DNA of 5,304 nucleotides from Betaproteobacteria bacterium (GCA_029883965.1 JAOUIN010000167.1:1-5304), one strand, 5' to 3'; positions 1 through 5,173 are shown, numbered from the stretch's first letter. The notes: generated by a model not told the origin, from the letters alone. Made by a program: numbers and translations.

Positions 1-624
1 CATGCGCGTGCGGTTGCGCGGGTCGCGGCCGATTGCACCTTCGATTTTGCCATTACGGGCAACCGTGCCATGGACCACCGCGCGGTACTCGCGTTTGACC
101 GAGCGCGCCTGCAACTGACGCACCAGATCGGTTTGTGCAGTCAGCGTCTTGGCGACCACCAGCAGGCCGCTGGTGTCCTTGTCCAGACGGTGCACGATGC
201 CGGCGCGGGGTACGGTCGCCAGTTGCGGGGCGTGGGCGAGCAGGGCGTTGAGCATGGTGCCCGCCCAGTTGCCGCTGCCCGGGTGCACGACCAGCCCGGC
301 GGGTTTGTCGATGACGATCAGGGTCGCGTCCTCGTACACGACCTGCAGTGCAATGGCCTCGGGGCGAAAAGCGGTTTCATCCGGTGACAAAGCCGGCTGC
401 ACCATGATCATTTCGCCGCCATGCATCTTGTCGCGTGGTGCTGCCGTGTCGCCGTCAACGGTTACACGGCCGTCACGCACCCAGTTTGTGAGCCGCGCGC
501 GGGAATACTGCGGCAACAATCGGGCCAGCGCCTGGTCAAGGCGCAATCCGGCGCAATCGGCCGGAACCGTCAGTCGATGCGGCGCCGGGGCGACTCCGTT
601 TTCGGTATAATTTTCGGATGACAA
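1..624 (-). CDS. rluD: 23S rRNA pseudouridine synthase RluD, N-terminal 208 codons (3' end outside window)
   Basis: RluD converts three uridines in helix 69 of 23S rRNA to pseudouridine and supports late ribosome assembly in the cytoplasm. Translating the minus strand gives an S4-like RNA-binding domain at about residues 27-75 (LRLDQALARLLPQYSRARL), then the RluA/RluD catalytic domain. That domain has VVYEDATLIVIDKPAGLVVHPG at roughly 95-116 (read here as two adjoining pieces of the conserved N-terminal strand) and the family signature HRLDKDTSG at 145-153, whose Asp148 is the expected catalytic nucleophile. A second conserved stretch, KREYRAVVHG, lies at 177-186. The frame is open to the left edge, so about a third of the protein is missing. 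No ATG or GTG lies between the upstream stop (658-660) and the S4 domain; the only usual start codon is TTG at 624-622, with no good ribosome binding site. The start therefore overlaps divergent bamD by 7 bases. Family identity is certain; RluD rather than a close RluA-family relative rests on motif order and the bamD neighbour. Confidence 0.93.
   Translation of the reverse strand, partial: MSSENYTENGVAPAPHRLTVPADCAGLRLDQALARLLPQYSRARLTNWVRDGRVTVDGDTAAPRDKMHGGEMIMVQPALSPDETAFRPEAIALQVVYEDATLIVIDKPAGLVVHPGSGNWAGTMLNALLAHAPQLATVPRAGIVHRLDKDTSGLLVVAKTLTAQTDLVRQLQARSVKREYRAVVHGTVARNGKIEGAIGRDPRNRTRM
606..611 (+). promoter_or_regulatory. Candidate -10 box of a bamD promoter (TATAAT)
   Basis: A perfect TATAAT sits 6 bases before the bamD ATG, inside the first codons of rluD. 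Transcription would be expected to begin about at the start codon, giving a leaderless or nearly leaderless mRNA. No TTGACA-like -35 hexamer is seen at 16-18 bp (the stretch there is GC-rich) and there is no TGn extension, so promoter activity is inferred from the -10 match and position only. Confidence 0.45.
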
Positions 625-1457
625 ATCAGCGCTCGTTTCTGGTGGACAGCCGGCGGTTCATTTTAACGTTATTCACCGCTTTTGCCGCCGCATTGCTGCT
701 GGGCGCTTGCGGCATGTTCGACGGCAAGGAATACGACGAGACCCGTGGCTGGTCGGTGCAGAAGCTTTATGCCGAGGCCCGCGCCGAACTGGCGCAGCGC
801 GCCTGGCCCGCGGCGATCAAACATTACGAGCGCATCGAATCGCGCTATCCGTACGGCCGCTTTGCTCAGCAGGCGCAGATCGAGATCGCCTATGCGCACT
901 GGAAAGACGATGACGCGGCGTCGGCGCTGGCCGCGATCGACCGTTTCCTCAAACAGCATCCCAGCCATCCCAGCGCCGACTATATGTATTTCCTGCGCGG
1001 GTTGATCAACTTCAATGATGATCTTGGCATGCTGGGGTTCGTCAGCGGCCAGGATTTGTCGGAGCGCGATCCGAAGGCGGCAGCCGATGCGTTTGCGGCG
1101 TTCAAGGAGTTGGTAACGCGTTTTCCGGACAGCAAGTATGCACCGGACTCCATTCTGCGCATGAATTATCTGGTCAACGCGTTGGCATCACATGAAGTGC
1201 ATGTGGCGCGTTATTACCTCAAGCGTCAGGCCTATGTTGCAGCGGTGAACCGCACTCAATACGCAATGAAAAATTACCCGGGTGCGCCGGCTAATGAGGA
1301 AGGGCTGGTGATCATGGTGCAGGCCTACGATGCGTTGGGCATGACGGCCCTGCGCGATGATGCCCGGCGCGTGCTCGACAAGAATTTCCCGGACAGCGTC
1401 TATCTGAAGGGCGGCCCGAAAAAAGACTCGTCCTGGTGGCAGATCTGGAACTGGTAA
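618..1457 (+). CDS. bamD: Outer membrane protein assembly factor BamD (ComL/YfiO), lipoprotein
   Basis: BamD is an essential periplasmic lipoprotein of the BAM complex; it binds BamA and helps fold beta-barrel proteins into the outer membrane. The 279-aa protein starts with a lipoprotein signal peptide: a short Arg-containing n-region, a hydrophobic core (FILTLFTAFAAALLL, 14-28) and the lipobox LGAC with the lipidated Cys at residue 31. The mature part is a run of TPR-like helical repeats with BamD hallmarks, such as WPAAIKHYERIESRYPYGRF (about 62-81), the following AQIEIAYAHWKDDD, FPDSKYAPDSILRM near 170-183 and YYLKRQAYVAAVNRTQYAM near 199-217. Length is slightly above the usual 245-270 aa. 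ATG 618 is chosen because it follows a TATAAT box by 6 bases; no Shine-Dalgarno sequence is visible. GTG 642 would also keep the signal peptide (271 aa) and also lacks one. It is divergent from rluD and converges with csoR 18 bp away. Confidence 0.96.
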   Translation: MTNQRSFLVDSRRFILTLFTAFAAALLLGACGMFDGKEYDETRGWSVQKLYAEARAELAQRAWPAAIKHYERIESRYPYGRFAQQAQIEIAYAHWKDDDAASALAAIDRFLKQHPSHPSADYMYFLRGLINFNDDLGMLGFVSGQDLSERDPKAAADAFAAFKELVTRFPDSKYAPDSILRMNYLVNALASHEVHVARYYLKRQAYVAAVNRTQYAMKNYPGAPANEEGLVIMVQAYDALGMTALRDDARRVLDKNFPDSVYLKGGPKKDSSWWQIWNW

Positions 1458-1475
1458 CGTGTCGCAGCCCTTGGC

Positions 1476-1787
1476 TTAACGGGCAAATCGTTTGACTACC
1501 GTCATCAGTTCCGCGATCGCCTGATCGCCGCCGTCAGCCCTTACGGCGCTGGCGACACAGCCTCTGGTGTGATCCTCAAGCAGTTGCAGCGCAACGGCAT
1601 CCAGAGCTGACTGGATGGCCGCCACCTGGGTCAGCACGTCCACACAGTAGCGATCGCTGGTCACCATTTGCGCGATGCCGCGTACCTGGCCTTCGATCCG
1701 GTTCAGGCGCTTCAGCAGCGTCTGTTTATGCGGTTGCACGACCTGCTGGTCATGACAATCGGTGCGGGCGTGCCTAGGCGACGTCAT
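1476..1787 (-). CDS. csoR: CsoR-family copper-sensing transcriptional repressor
   Basis: This is an all-helical metal-sensing repressor of the CsoR/RcnR (DUF156) family, which leaves its DNA operator when Cu(I) binds. With ATG 1787 it is 103 aa. Family marks are LLKRLNRIEGQVRGIAQMV at about 24-42, then the metal ligands Cys48 (DRYCVDV), His73 and Cys77 (LLEDHTRGCV), the Cys-His-Cys triad that binds Cu(I) in CsoR proteins. That pattern favours copper over nickel/cobalt (RcnR) or formaldehyde (FrmR) sensing. An N-terminal tail of about 20 residues contains His, Asp and Cys (HARTDCHD) and is longer than in short family members. The start overlaps the copZ end by 14 bases, suggesting translational coupling. 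An upstream ATG at 1844 would lie deep inside copZ, and GTG 1739 would give 87 aa, so the start is likely but not certain. As third gene of the copper operon it probably represses its own operon through the palindrome before copA. Confidence 0.9.
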   Translation of the reverse strand: MTSPRHARTDCHDQQVVQPHKQTLLKRLNRIEGQVRGIAQMVTSDRYCVDVLTQVAAIQSALDAVALQLLEDHTRGCVASAVRADGGDQAIAELMTVVKRFAR

Positions 1788-1980
1788 AGCCGGCGTCCAT
1801 GATGGCGGCCTTGATGGTCTGCAGATCGGCTTTCGCCGGATCAAAAGTGACCGCGGCCTGCGCCTGTTCCAGTGACACTTCGGCTTTGGCGATGCCGTCG
1901 ATTCCGTTGAGTACGCGCTGAACGCTGGCGACGCAACCCATGCAGGTCATGCCTTTGACGGGAATGGTAGTGGTTTCCAT
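1774..1980 (-). CDS. copZ: CopZ-like Cu(I) chaperone (single HMA domain)
   Basis: This is a 68-aa cytoplasmic heavy-metal-associated (HMA) domain protein, the size of known CopZ/Atx1 chaperones. It should carry Cu(I) to the CopA ATPase or buffer it for the sensor. The Cu(I)-binding loop GMTCMGC is at residues 10-16, with ligands Cys13 and Cys16, followed by the expected alpha-helix (VASVQRVLNGIDGI), a beta-strand pair (AEVSLEQAQAAVTFDP) and a C-terminal helix ending in AGYDVA. The Tyr after Gly near the C-terminus (GYDV), often found in bacterial Cu(I) HMA domains, is present. A strong GGAGG lies 10 bases before the ATG. The gene starts 28 bp after the copA stop and its last 14 bases overlap the chosen csoR start, so the three genes look co-transcribed. 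Copper specificity is inferred from the operon and the loop sequence. Confidence 0.94.
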   Translation of the reverse strand: METTTIPVKGMTCMGCVASVQRVLNGIDGIAKAEVSLEQAQAAVTFDPAKADLQTIKAAIMDAGYDVA

Positions 1981-1989
1981 GATTTTTAT

Positions 1990-1996
1990 TCCTCCA
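1990..1996 (-). promoter_or_regulatory. Ribosome binding site of copZ
   Basis: On the minus strand TGGAGGA precedes the copZ ATG with 10 bases between GGAGG and the start codon. It supports ATG 1980 and gives copZ its own efficient initiation, in contrast to copA and csoR, which lack a good site. Higher chaperone than pump synthesis from one transcript is a reasonable inference. Confidence 0.8.
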
Positions 1997-2008
1997 TGAT
2001 TAAAAATG

Positions 2009-4216
2009 TCATTGATCGGTGCGCTGGGGGCGCCAGCGCTTGAGCAGCAGCGAATTGCTGACGACGGATACCGAACTCATGGCCATGGCCGCGCCGGCAA
2101 TCACCGGGTTGAGCAGGCCTGCAGCCGCCAGAGGGATGCCCAGCACGTTATAAAAAAAGGCGAAAAACAGATTCTGCTTGATCTTGCGGAATGTAGCGCG
2201 CGACAGCCGCACCGCATCGACCGCACTCAGCAGGTCGCTGCGCATCAGCGTTACGTCGGCGGCATGGATGGCGACATCAGATCCGGCGCCGATGGCAAAA
2301 CTGACCTGCGCGCCAGCCAGTGCGGGTGCATCATTGACGCCATCGCCGATCATGCCGACGATGCGGCCCTCCTGCTGCAATGTGTTGATGTACTGTGCCT
2401 TGTGCTGCGGCAGCATTTCGGCCTCGTAGCGGATCACGCCGGCTTCGCGGGCGATACGTTCCGCCGTGCGCCGGTTGTCTCCGGTGAGCATGATGACTTC
2501 GATGCCCAGCGTCTGCAGCGCGGCAACCGCCGCTTGCGACGTCGGACGCAGGGGGTCGGCAATGGCGATCAGCCCGGCGACGCGGCGGTCACGTGCAACA
2601 CCAATTACGGTCTTACCCTGATCCTGCAGCCGGGTGAGTGCTGCGGTGTCCACGGTGAGGCCGGCCTCTTCGAGCAGGCGCGGCGAGCCGAGCAGCGCCG
2701 GCGCACCGTCGACATTGGCGCGCACACCCATGCCGGTGACGGCGATGAAGTCCTGCATGTGTGCGGACTTCACGTTGCGCTTGCGGGCGCAGTCGAGTAC
2801 GGCGCGGGCGAGCGGATGTTCCGATCCTGTTTCCAGTGCCGCGGCAATGCGCAGTACGTCGTCTTCGGTGTGGCCGTCGAACGCAACAATATCGGTGATG
2901 GCAGGTTTTCCCTGGGTCAGAGTGCCGGTCTTGTCGAGGACCAGGGTGTTGATGTGTCCGGCACGTTCCAGCGCCTCGGCGTTCTTGATCAGCACGCCGG
3001 CGCGCGCGCCGACACCGCTGCCGACCATGATTGCGGTGGGCGTGGCGAGCCCGAGGGCGCAAGGACAGGCGATGACCAGCACGGCGACTGCAGGTATCAG
3101 CGCCGTGGCCAGTGATCCTGAATACCACCACCAGCCGGCAAACGTCACCGCTGCGATTGTCACCACCACCGGCACGAAAATCCCGGCAATGATATCGGCG
3201 AGGCGCTGTATGGGGGCTTTTGAACCCTGCGCTTCCTCGACCAGCCGGATGATGCCGGCGAGTGCGGTGTCTGCGCCTATGCCGGTCGCTTTGCAGCGGA
3301 GCAGGCCCTGGGCATTGATGGTGGCGGCATAGACCGGGCTGTCTGCGGTTTTTGGCACCGGCAGGCTCTCGCCGGTAAGCATGGCCTCGTCGATGCTGGA
3401 TGAACCTTCAATGACTTTGCCGTCTACCGGCACGGCTTCGCCGGGTCGGACCACGAATACATCGCCGACGCGCATTTCGGCAACCGGGATTTCGGCGATT
3501 GCGCCGTCGCGTTCGACACGCGCGGTCTTCGGTTGCAGGCGTATCAGTTCTTCGATGGCCGCGGACGCGCGGGCACGGGCGCGTGATTCCAGCAGCTTGC
3601 CGAGGAATACCAGAGTGATGATGCTGACGCTGGCTTCAAAATACAGATGCCCGGCGAGCCCGAGCAGCACCACCGCGGCGCTGTAGGCGTAGGCCATGCT
3701 CGTGCCCAGAGCGATCAGTACATCCATGTTGGCGCCGCCGCCGCGCAGTGCATGGTACGCACCGACATAAAAACGCCAGCCGATCCAGAACTGCACGGGG
3801 GTGGCCAGCAGCAGCTGCGCGGCAGGTGGAAACCAGCCGTGGCCGTGCCCGGAGAACATCGCGACCATCAATGCGAAGAAAGGCAGCGTCAGTATGGCTG
3901 AGATCGTGAACAACCGCAGGTCGTGTCGATAGACTGCCAGACGCTCGGCCTTGCGCTCGGCATCACTGCTCGAGGTAGTTTCCTTGGCGTCGTAGCCGGC
4001 TTTGCGGATCACACTGATGAGTTCGGCCGGCGCGATTCGGCCGGACGGGTACTCGATATGCGCTTTTTCCGTGGCGAAATTGACCGCGGCTTTGACGTCG
4101 GGCAGGCGGTTCAACACTTTTTCGATACGCGTTGCACACGCGGCGCAGGTCATGCCGGTGATCGGCAAATCGATCACGGCGGATTTGATGGGCGACGGCT
4201 CAAAGGGTTGGTCCAT
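2009..4216 (-). CDS. copA: Cu(I)-exporting P1B-type ATPase CopA
   Basis: This 735-aa inner-membrane pump uses ATP to export Cu(I) from the cytoplasm. In order: one N-terminal HMA domain (about 15-78) with the metal loop GMTCAAC (21-27); two class-specific helices (about 101-121 and 132-152) ending in the double-glycine kink before NMD (158-165); TM helices 3-4 (about 166-207); the actuator domain with TGES at 281-284; TM helix 6 with the CPC metal site (C384-P385-C386); the phosphorylation motif DKTGT with Asp428; SEHPLA with His467-Pro468 for nucleotide binding; TGDN at 578-581; GDGVNDAP at 624-631; then helices with Tyr689-Asn690 and Met711/Ser715. CPC, YN and MxxxS together are the Cu(I) (P1B-1) signature, so zinc or cadmium transport is unlikely. 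All catalytic residues are intact and the length is typical. A short GHGHG loop (123-127) joins the first two helices. ATG 4216 follows a TATAAT box by 6 bases and has no Shine-Dalgarno sequence. First gene of the copA-copZ-csoR operon. Confidence 0.97.
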   Translation of the reverse strand: MDQPFEPSPIKSAVIDLPITGMTCAACATRIEKVLNRLPDVKAAVNFATEKAHIEYPSGRIAPAELISVIRKAGYDAKETTSSSDAERKAERLAVYRHDLRLFTISAILTLPFFALMVAMFSGHGHGWFPPAAQLLLATPVQFWIGWRFYVGAYHALRGGGANMDVLIALGTSMAYAYSAAVVLLGLAGHLYFEASVSIITLVFLGKLLESRARARASAAIEELIRLQPKTARVERDGAIAEIPVAEMRVGDVFVVRPGEAVPVDGKVIEGSSSIDEAMLTGESLPVPKTADSPVYAATINAQGLLRCKATGIGADTALAGIIRLVEEAQGSKAPIQRLADIIAGIFVPVVVTIAAVTFAGWWWYSGSLATALIPAVAVLVIACPCALGLATPTAIMVGSGVGARAGVLIKNAEALERAGHINTLVLDKTGTLTQGKPAITDIVAFDGHTEDDVLRIAAALETGSEHPLARAVLDCARKRNVKSAHMQDFIAVTGMGVRANVDGAPALLGSPRLLEEAGLTVDTAALTRLQDQGKTVIGVARDRRVAGLIAIADPLRPTSQAAVAALQTLGIEVIMLTGDNRRTAERIAREAGVIRYEAEMLPQHKAQYINTLQQEGRIVGMIGDGVNDAPALAGAQVSFAIGAGSDVAIHAADVTLMRSDLLSAVDAVRLSRATFRKIKQNLFFAFFYNVLGIPLAAAGLLNPVIAGAAMAMSSVSVVSNSLLLKRWRPQRTDQ

Positions 4217-4222
4217 GACGCG

Positions 4223-4251
4223 ATTATATACCCCATGGGGGTATTCGATAA
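4223..4251 (-). promoter_or_regulatory. copA operon promoter (perfect -10, weak -35)
   Basis: On the minus strand a perfect TATAAT occupies 4228-4223, exactly 6 bases before the copA ATG, so transcription should start at or beside the start codon. With a 17-bp spacer the -35 would be TTATCG (4251-4246), only 3 of 6 matches to TTGACA. An AT-rich run further upstream (about 4264-4285, with TTAATTAA and AATATTTAAT) could act as an UP element and offset the weak -35; this last point is inference. Confidence 0.6.
4228..4244. promoter_or_regulatory. Putative CsoR operator, ATACCCC-ATG-GGGGTAT
   Basis: A perfect inverted repeat with 7-bp arms and a 3-bp centre lies between the -35 region and the -10 of the copA promoter, sharing one base with the -10. 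G/C-tract arms flanked by TAT/ATA are the known form of CsoR-type operators, and a csoR gene ends the same operon. Bound repressor would block RNA polymerase; Cu(I) would release it. No second copy was seen elsewhere in the window by eye. Confidence 0.75.
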
Positions 4252-4309
4252 TCTTTGGGAGCGGTTAATTAATATTTAATAAAATCAACTGCTTATATCG
4301 ACGCATCGT

Positions 4310-4329
4310 TGCCGCATATGTTTGCGGCA
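4310..4329. repeat. Inverted repeat TGCCGCA-N6-TGCGGCA of unknown role
   Basis: Perfect 7-bp arms flank the 6-bp centre TATGTT in the gap between the copA promoter and the terminator of the glycine-zipper gene. No T-run follows on either strand, so it is not a standard terminator. It could be a protein binding site, a short repetitive extragenic element or an RNA hairpin stabilising the 3' end of a read-through transcript; the sequence alone does not decide. Confidence 0.5.
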
Positions 4330-4352
4330 GTGTGTGACTTTCCCCAAGGGCG

Positions 4353-4376
4353 AAAAAAACGCCCCGTATGGGGCGC
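4353..4376 (-). terminator. Rho-independent terminator of the glycine-zipper gene
   Basis: Read on the minus strand, CGCCCC-ATAC-GGGGCG forms a 6-bp all-GC stem (extendable by a G-U pair) with a 4-base loop, followed directly by seven Ts. It begins 24 bases after the stop codon at 4400. The plus-strand reading has no T-run after the stem, so it should work in one direction only, and it insulates the copA promoter from upstream transcription. Confidence 0.87.
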
Positions 4377-4399
4377 CCTGAAATTGGTACGATGACCGC

Positions 4400-5035
4400 T
4401 TAGCCGGCCGTGAGCGCACCATTGACGACGCGGACTTTTGCGCCGGCCTGAAATGCGGGTTGCGTCTCATAGGTAAATGTACGGGTGTTCCCGTCATCCA
4501 TGTTGACGATGACTTCATAGTGCGTGGTTGATTTCATGTTTTTCTCAACCTGGTGGCCTGCATAGGCGCCACCCGCGGCACCGGCGACCGTGGCGATTTT
4601 CTTGCCTGTACCCCCGCCGACCTGATGACCCAGTACGCCGCCAATCACACCGCCTGCCACCGCACCGAGCCCGCTGCCTTCTCCTTTTTGCGAGATGGCG
4701 TTAACACTGGCGATAACCCCGCAGTTGGCGCACACCGGCGCGGCTTTGGGTTGCTCAACACGTGCCACCGGCGCTTGTGTGGCGACCTTGGCCGGTTGCG
4801 TTGCGTCTGCAGGCTTGGCCTGGGCTTTTGGTTTGGCCGGCGCCGCAGCCGGCGTTTGCGTCGCTGTGTTCGCGGCCTTGGTATCGACAGCGCCGGTTTG
4901 CAACGCCGATTCACTGCTCCTGGAGAATGAACTCGGTACGAGACCGGTCATGATGCCGATGCCGACGAGGCTGAAGACCGTTACGGCGACTGCAGCGATC
5001 GCGACGAGCGGGTTGATCTTGTTAGTGTCTGACAT
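4400..5035 (-). CDS. Membrane-anchored glycine-zipper 2TM domain protein
   Basis: A 211-aa envelope protein of unknown exact function. It has a short cytoplasmic N-terminus, one hydrophobic segment (about 9-33, PLVAIAAVAVTVFSLVGIGI), a long Ala/Pro/Lys/Thr-rich disordered linker (about 45-100), a CANCG motif (102-106) followed by VIASVNAI, a glycine zipper (about 119-162: GSGLGAVAGGVIGGVLG and ATVAGAAGGAYAG) and a C-terminal beta-rich part (YEVIVNMDDGNTRTFTYE, then GAKVRVVNG). The zipper and tail resemble the Rickettsia 17-kDa antigen/SlyB/PcpB group, but those are usually lipoproteins; here no lipobox is seen and the N-terminal helix looks like an uncleaved inner-membrane anchor. The zipper would lie in the periplasm or insert in a membrane. 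Start ATG 5035 is chosen over ATG 5059 because AAAGGAGC ends 6 bases before it. The gene has its own terminator and a rich upstream regulatory region. Confidence 0.85.
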   Translation of the reverse strand: MSDTNKINPLVAIAAVAVTVFSLVGIGIMTGLVPSSFSRSSESALQTGAVDTKAANTATQTPAAAPAKPKAQAKPADATQPAKVATQAPVARVEQPKAAPVCANCGVIASVNAISQKGEGSGLGAVAGGVIGGVLGHQVGGGTGKKIATVAGAAGGAYAGHQVEKNMKSTTHYEVIVNMDDGNTRTFTYETQPAFQAGAKVRVVNGALTAG

Positions 5036-5041
5036 GTTGTT

Positions 5042-5049
5042 GCTCCTTT
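5042..5049 (-). promoter_or_regulatory. Ribosome binding site of the glycine-zipper gene
   Basis: AAAGGAGC on the minus strand ends 6 bases before ATG 5035. It decides the start: the longer reading from ATG 5059 would have this site inside its coding region and none in front. Confidence 0.85.
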
Positions 5050-5065
5050 CAATGTGCAATTACAC

Positions 5066-5077
5066 ATCATAATCCTA
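5066..5077 (-). promoter_or_regulatory. Candidate -10 elements of the glycine-zipper gene
   Basis: Two adjacent -10-like hexamers are present on the minus strand: TAGGAT (5077-5072, 4 of 6) and TATGAT (5071-5066, 5 of 6). Neither has a recognisable -35 at 16-18 bp, which fits a promoter that needs an activator. Starting from TAGGAT, transcription at about 5066 would place the CRP-like site centre near -41.5, the classical class II activation position; from TATGAT it would be near -48. Which one is used is not decidable by eye. Confidence 0.4.
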
Positions 5078-5099
5078 ACGCGGTGCGTTGAATGCTGCG

Positions 5100-5115
5100 T
5101 GTGATCAAAATCACA
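5100..5115. promoter_or_regulatory. CRP/FNR-family binding site, TGTGATCAAAATCACA
   Basis: This matches the E. coli CRP consensus TGTGA-N6-TCACA perfectly in both half-sites. It also partly resembles the FNR/Anr consensus (GTGAT-N4-ATCAC against TTGAT-N4-ATCAA). It lies 65-80 bp before the glycine-zipper start codon in an intergenic region, a sensible place for an activator. Which family member binds is unknown. Confidence 0.6.
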
Positions 5116-5116
5116 C

Positions 5117-5133
5117 CGTTACAAAGCGTTACA
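5117..5133. repeat. 10-bp-spaced direct repeat CGTTACA (GTAAC-N5-GTAAC)
   Basis: CGTTACA occurs at 5117-5123 and again at 5127-5133, in phase with one helical turn. On the minus strand it reads GTAAC-GCTTT-GTAAC, the geometry of OmpR/CpxR-type response regulator sites (CpxR: GTAAA-N5-GTAAA). It lies directly upstream of the CRP-like site relative to the glycine-zipper gene, so it may be a second activator site. Function is inferred from layout only. Confidence 0.45.
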
Positions 5134-5173
5134 TCATCAGGCCGCTGTTTCTGCCTTTCGCGAATCCAGGCGA

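Noticed and set aside
70..621. Three plus-strand open frames opposite rluD
   Set aside because: They are antisense to a well-conserved RluD reading that includes HRLDKDTSG, and their translations show no family features.
1788..1844. Longer csoR reading from the ATG at 1844
   Set aside because: It would add 19 residues (Arg/Pro-rich, unlike CsoR N-termini) encoded inside copZ; ATG 1787 gives a normal-sized protein and the usual short overlap.
1981..2008. Possible hairpin ATGA...TCAT between copA and copZ
   Set aside because: Only 4-5 AT-rich base pairs, no stable stem; the stretch is explained by the copZ ribosome binding site.
2006..3115. Long plus-strand open frame of 369 codons opposite copA
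   Set aside because: It lies wholly antisense to copA, whose protein has every P1B ATPase motif intact. The translation is low-complexity, rich in Gly/Arg/Asp/His, with no recognisable domain; such frames are expected opposite high-GC genes.
4228..4251. CueR (MerR-type) operator at the copA promoter
   Set aside because: CueR sites show CCTTCC-type arms and a 19-bp spacer; here the arms are ATACCCC/GGGGTAT, the nearest -35 candidate is at 17 bp, and a csoR gene is in the operon.
4553..5072. Several open frames on both strands overlapping the glycine-zipper gene
   Set aside because: They are Arg/Cys/Ala-rich shadows without ribosome binding sites, whereas the chosen gene has a strong site, a coherent domain order and its own terminator.
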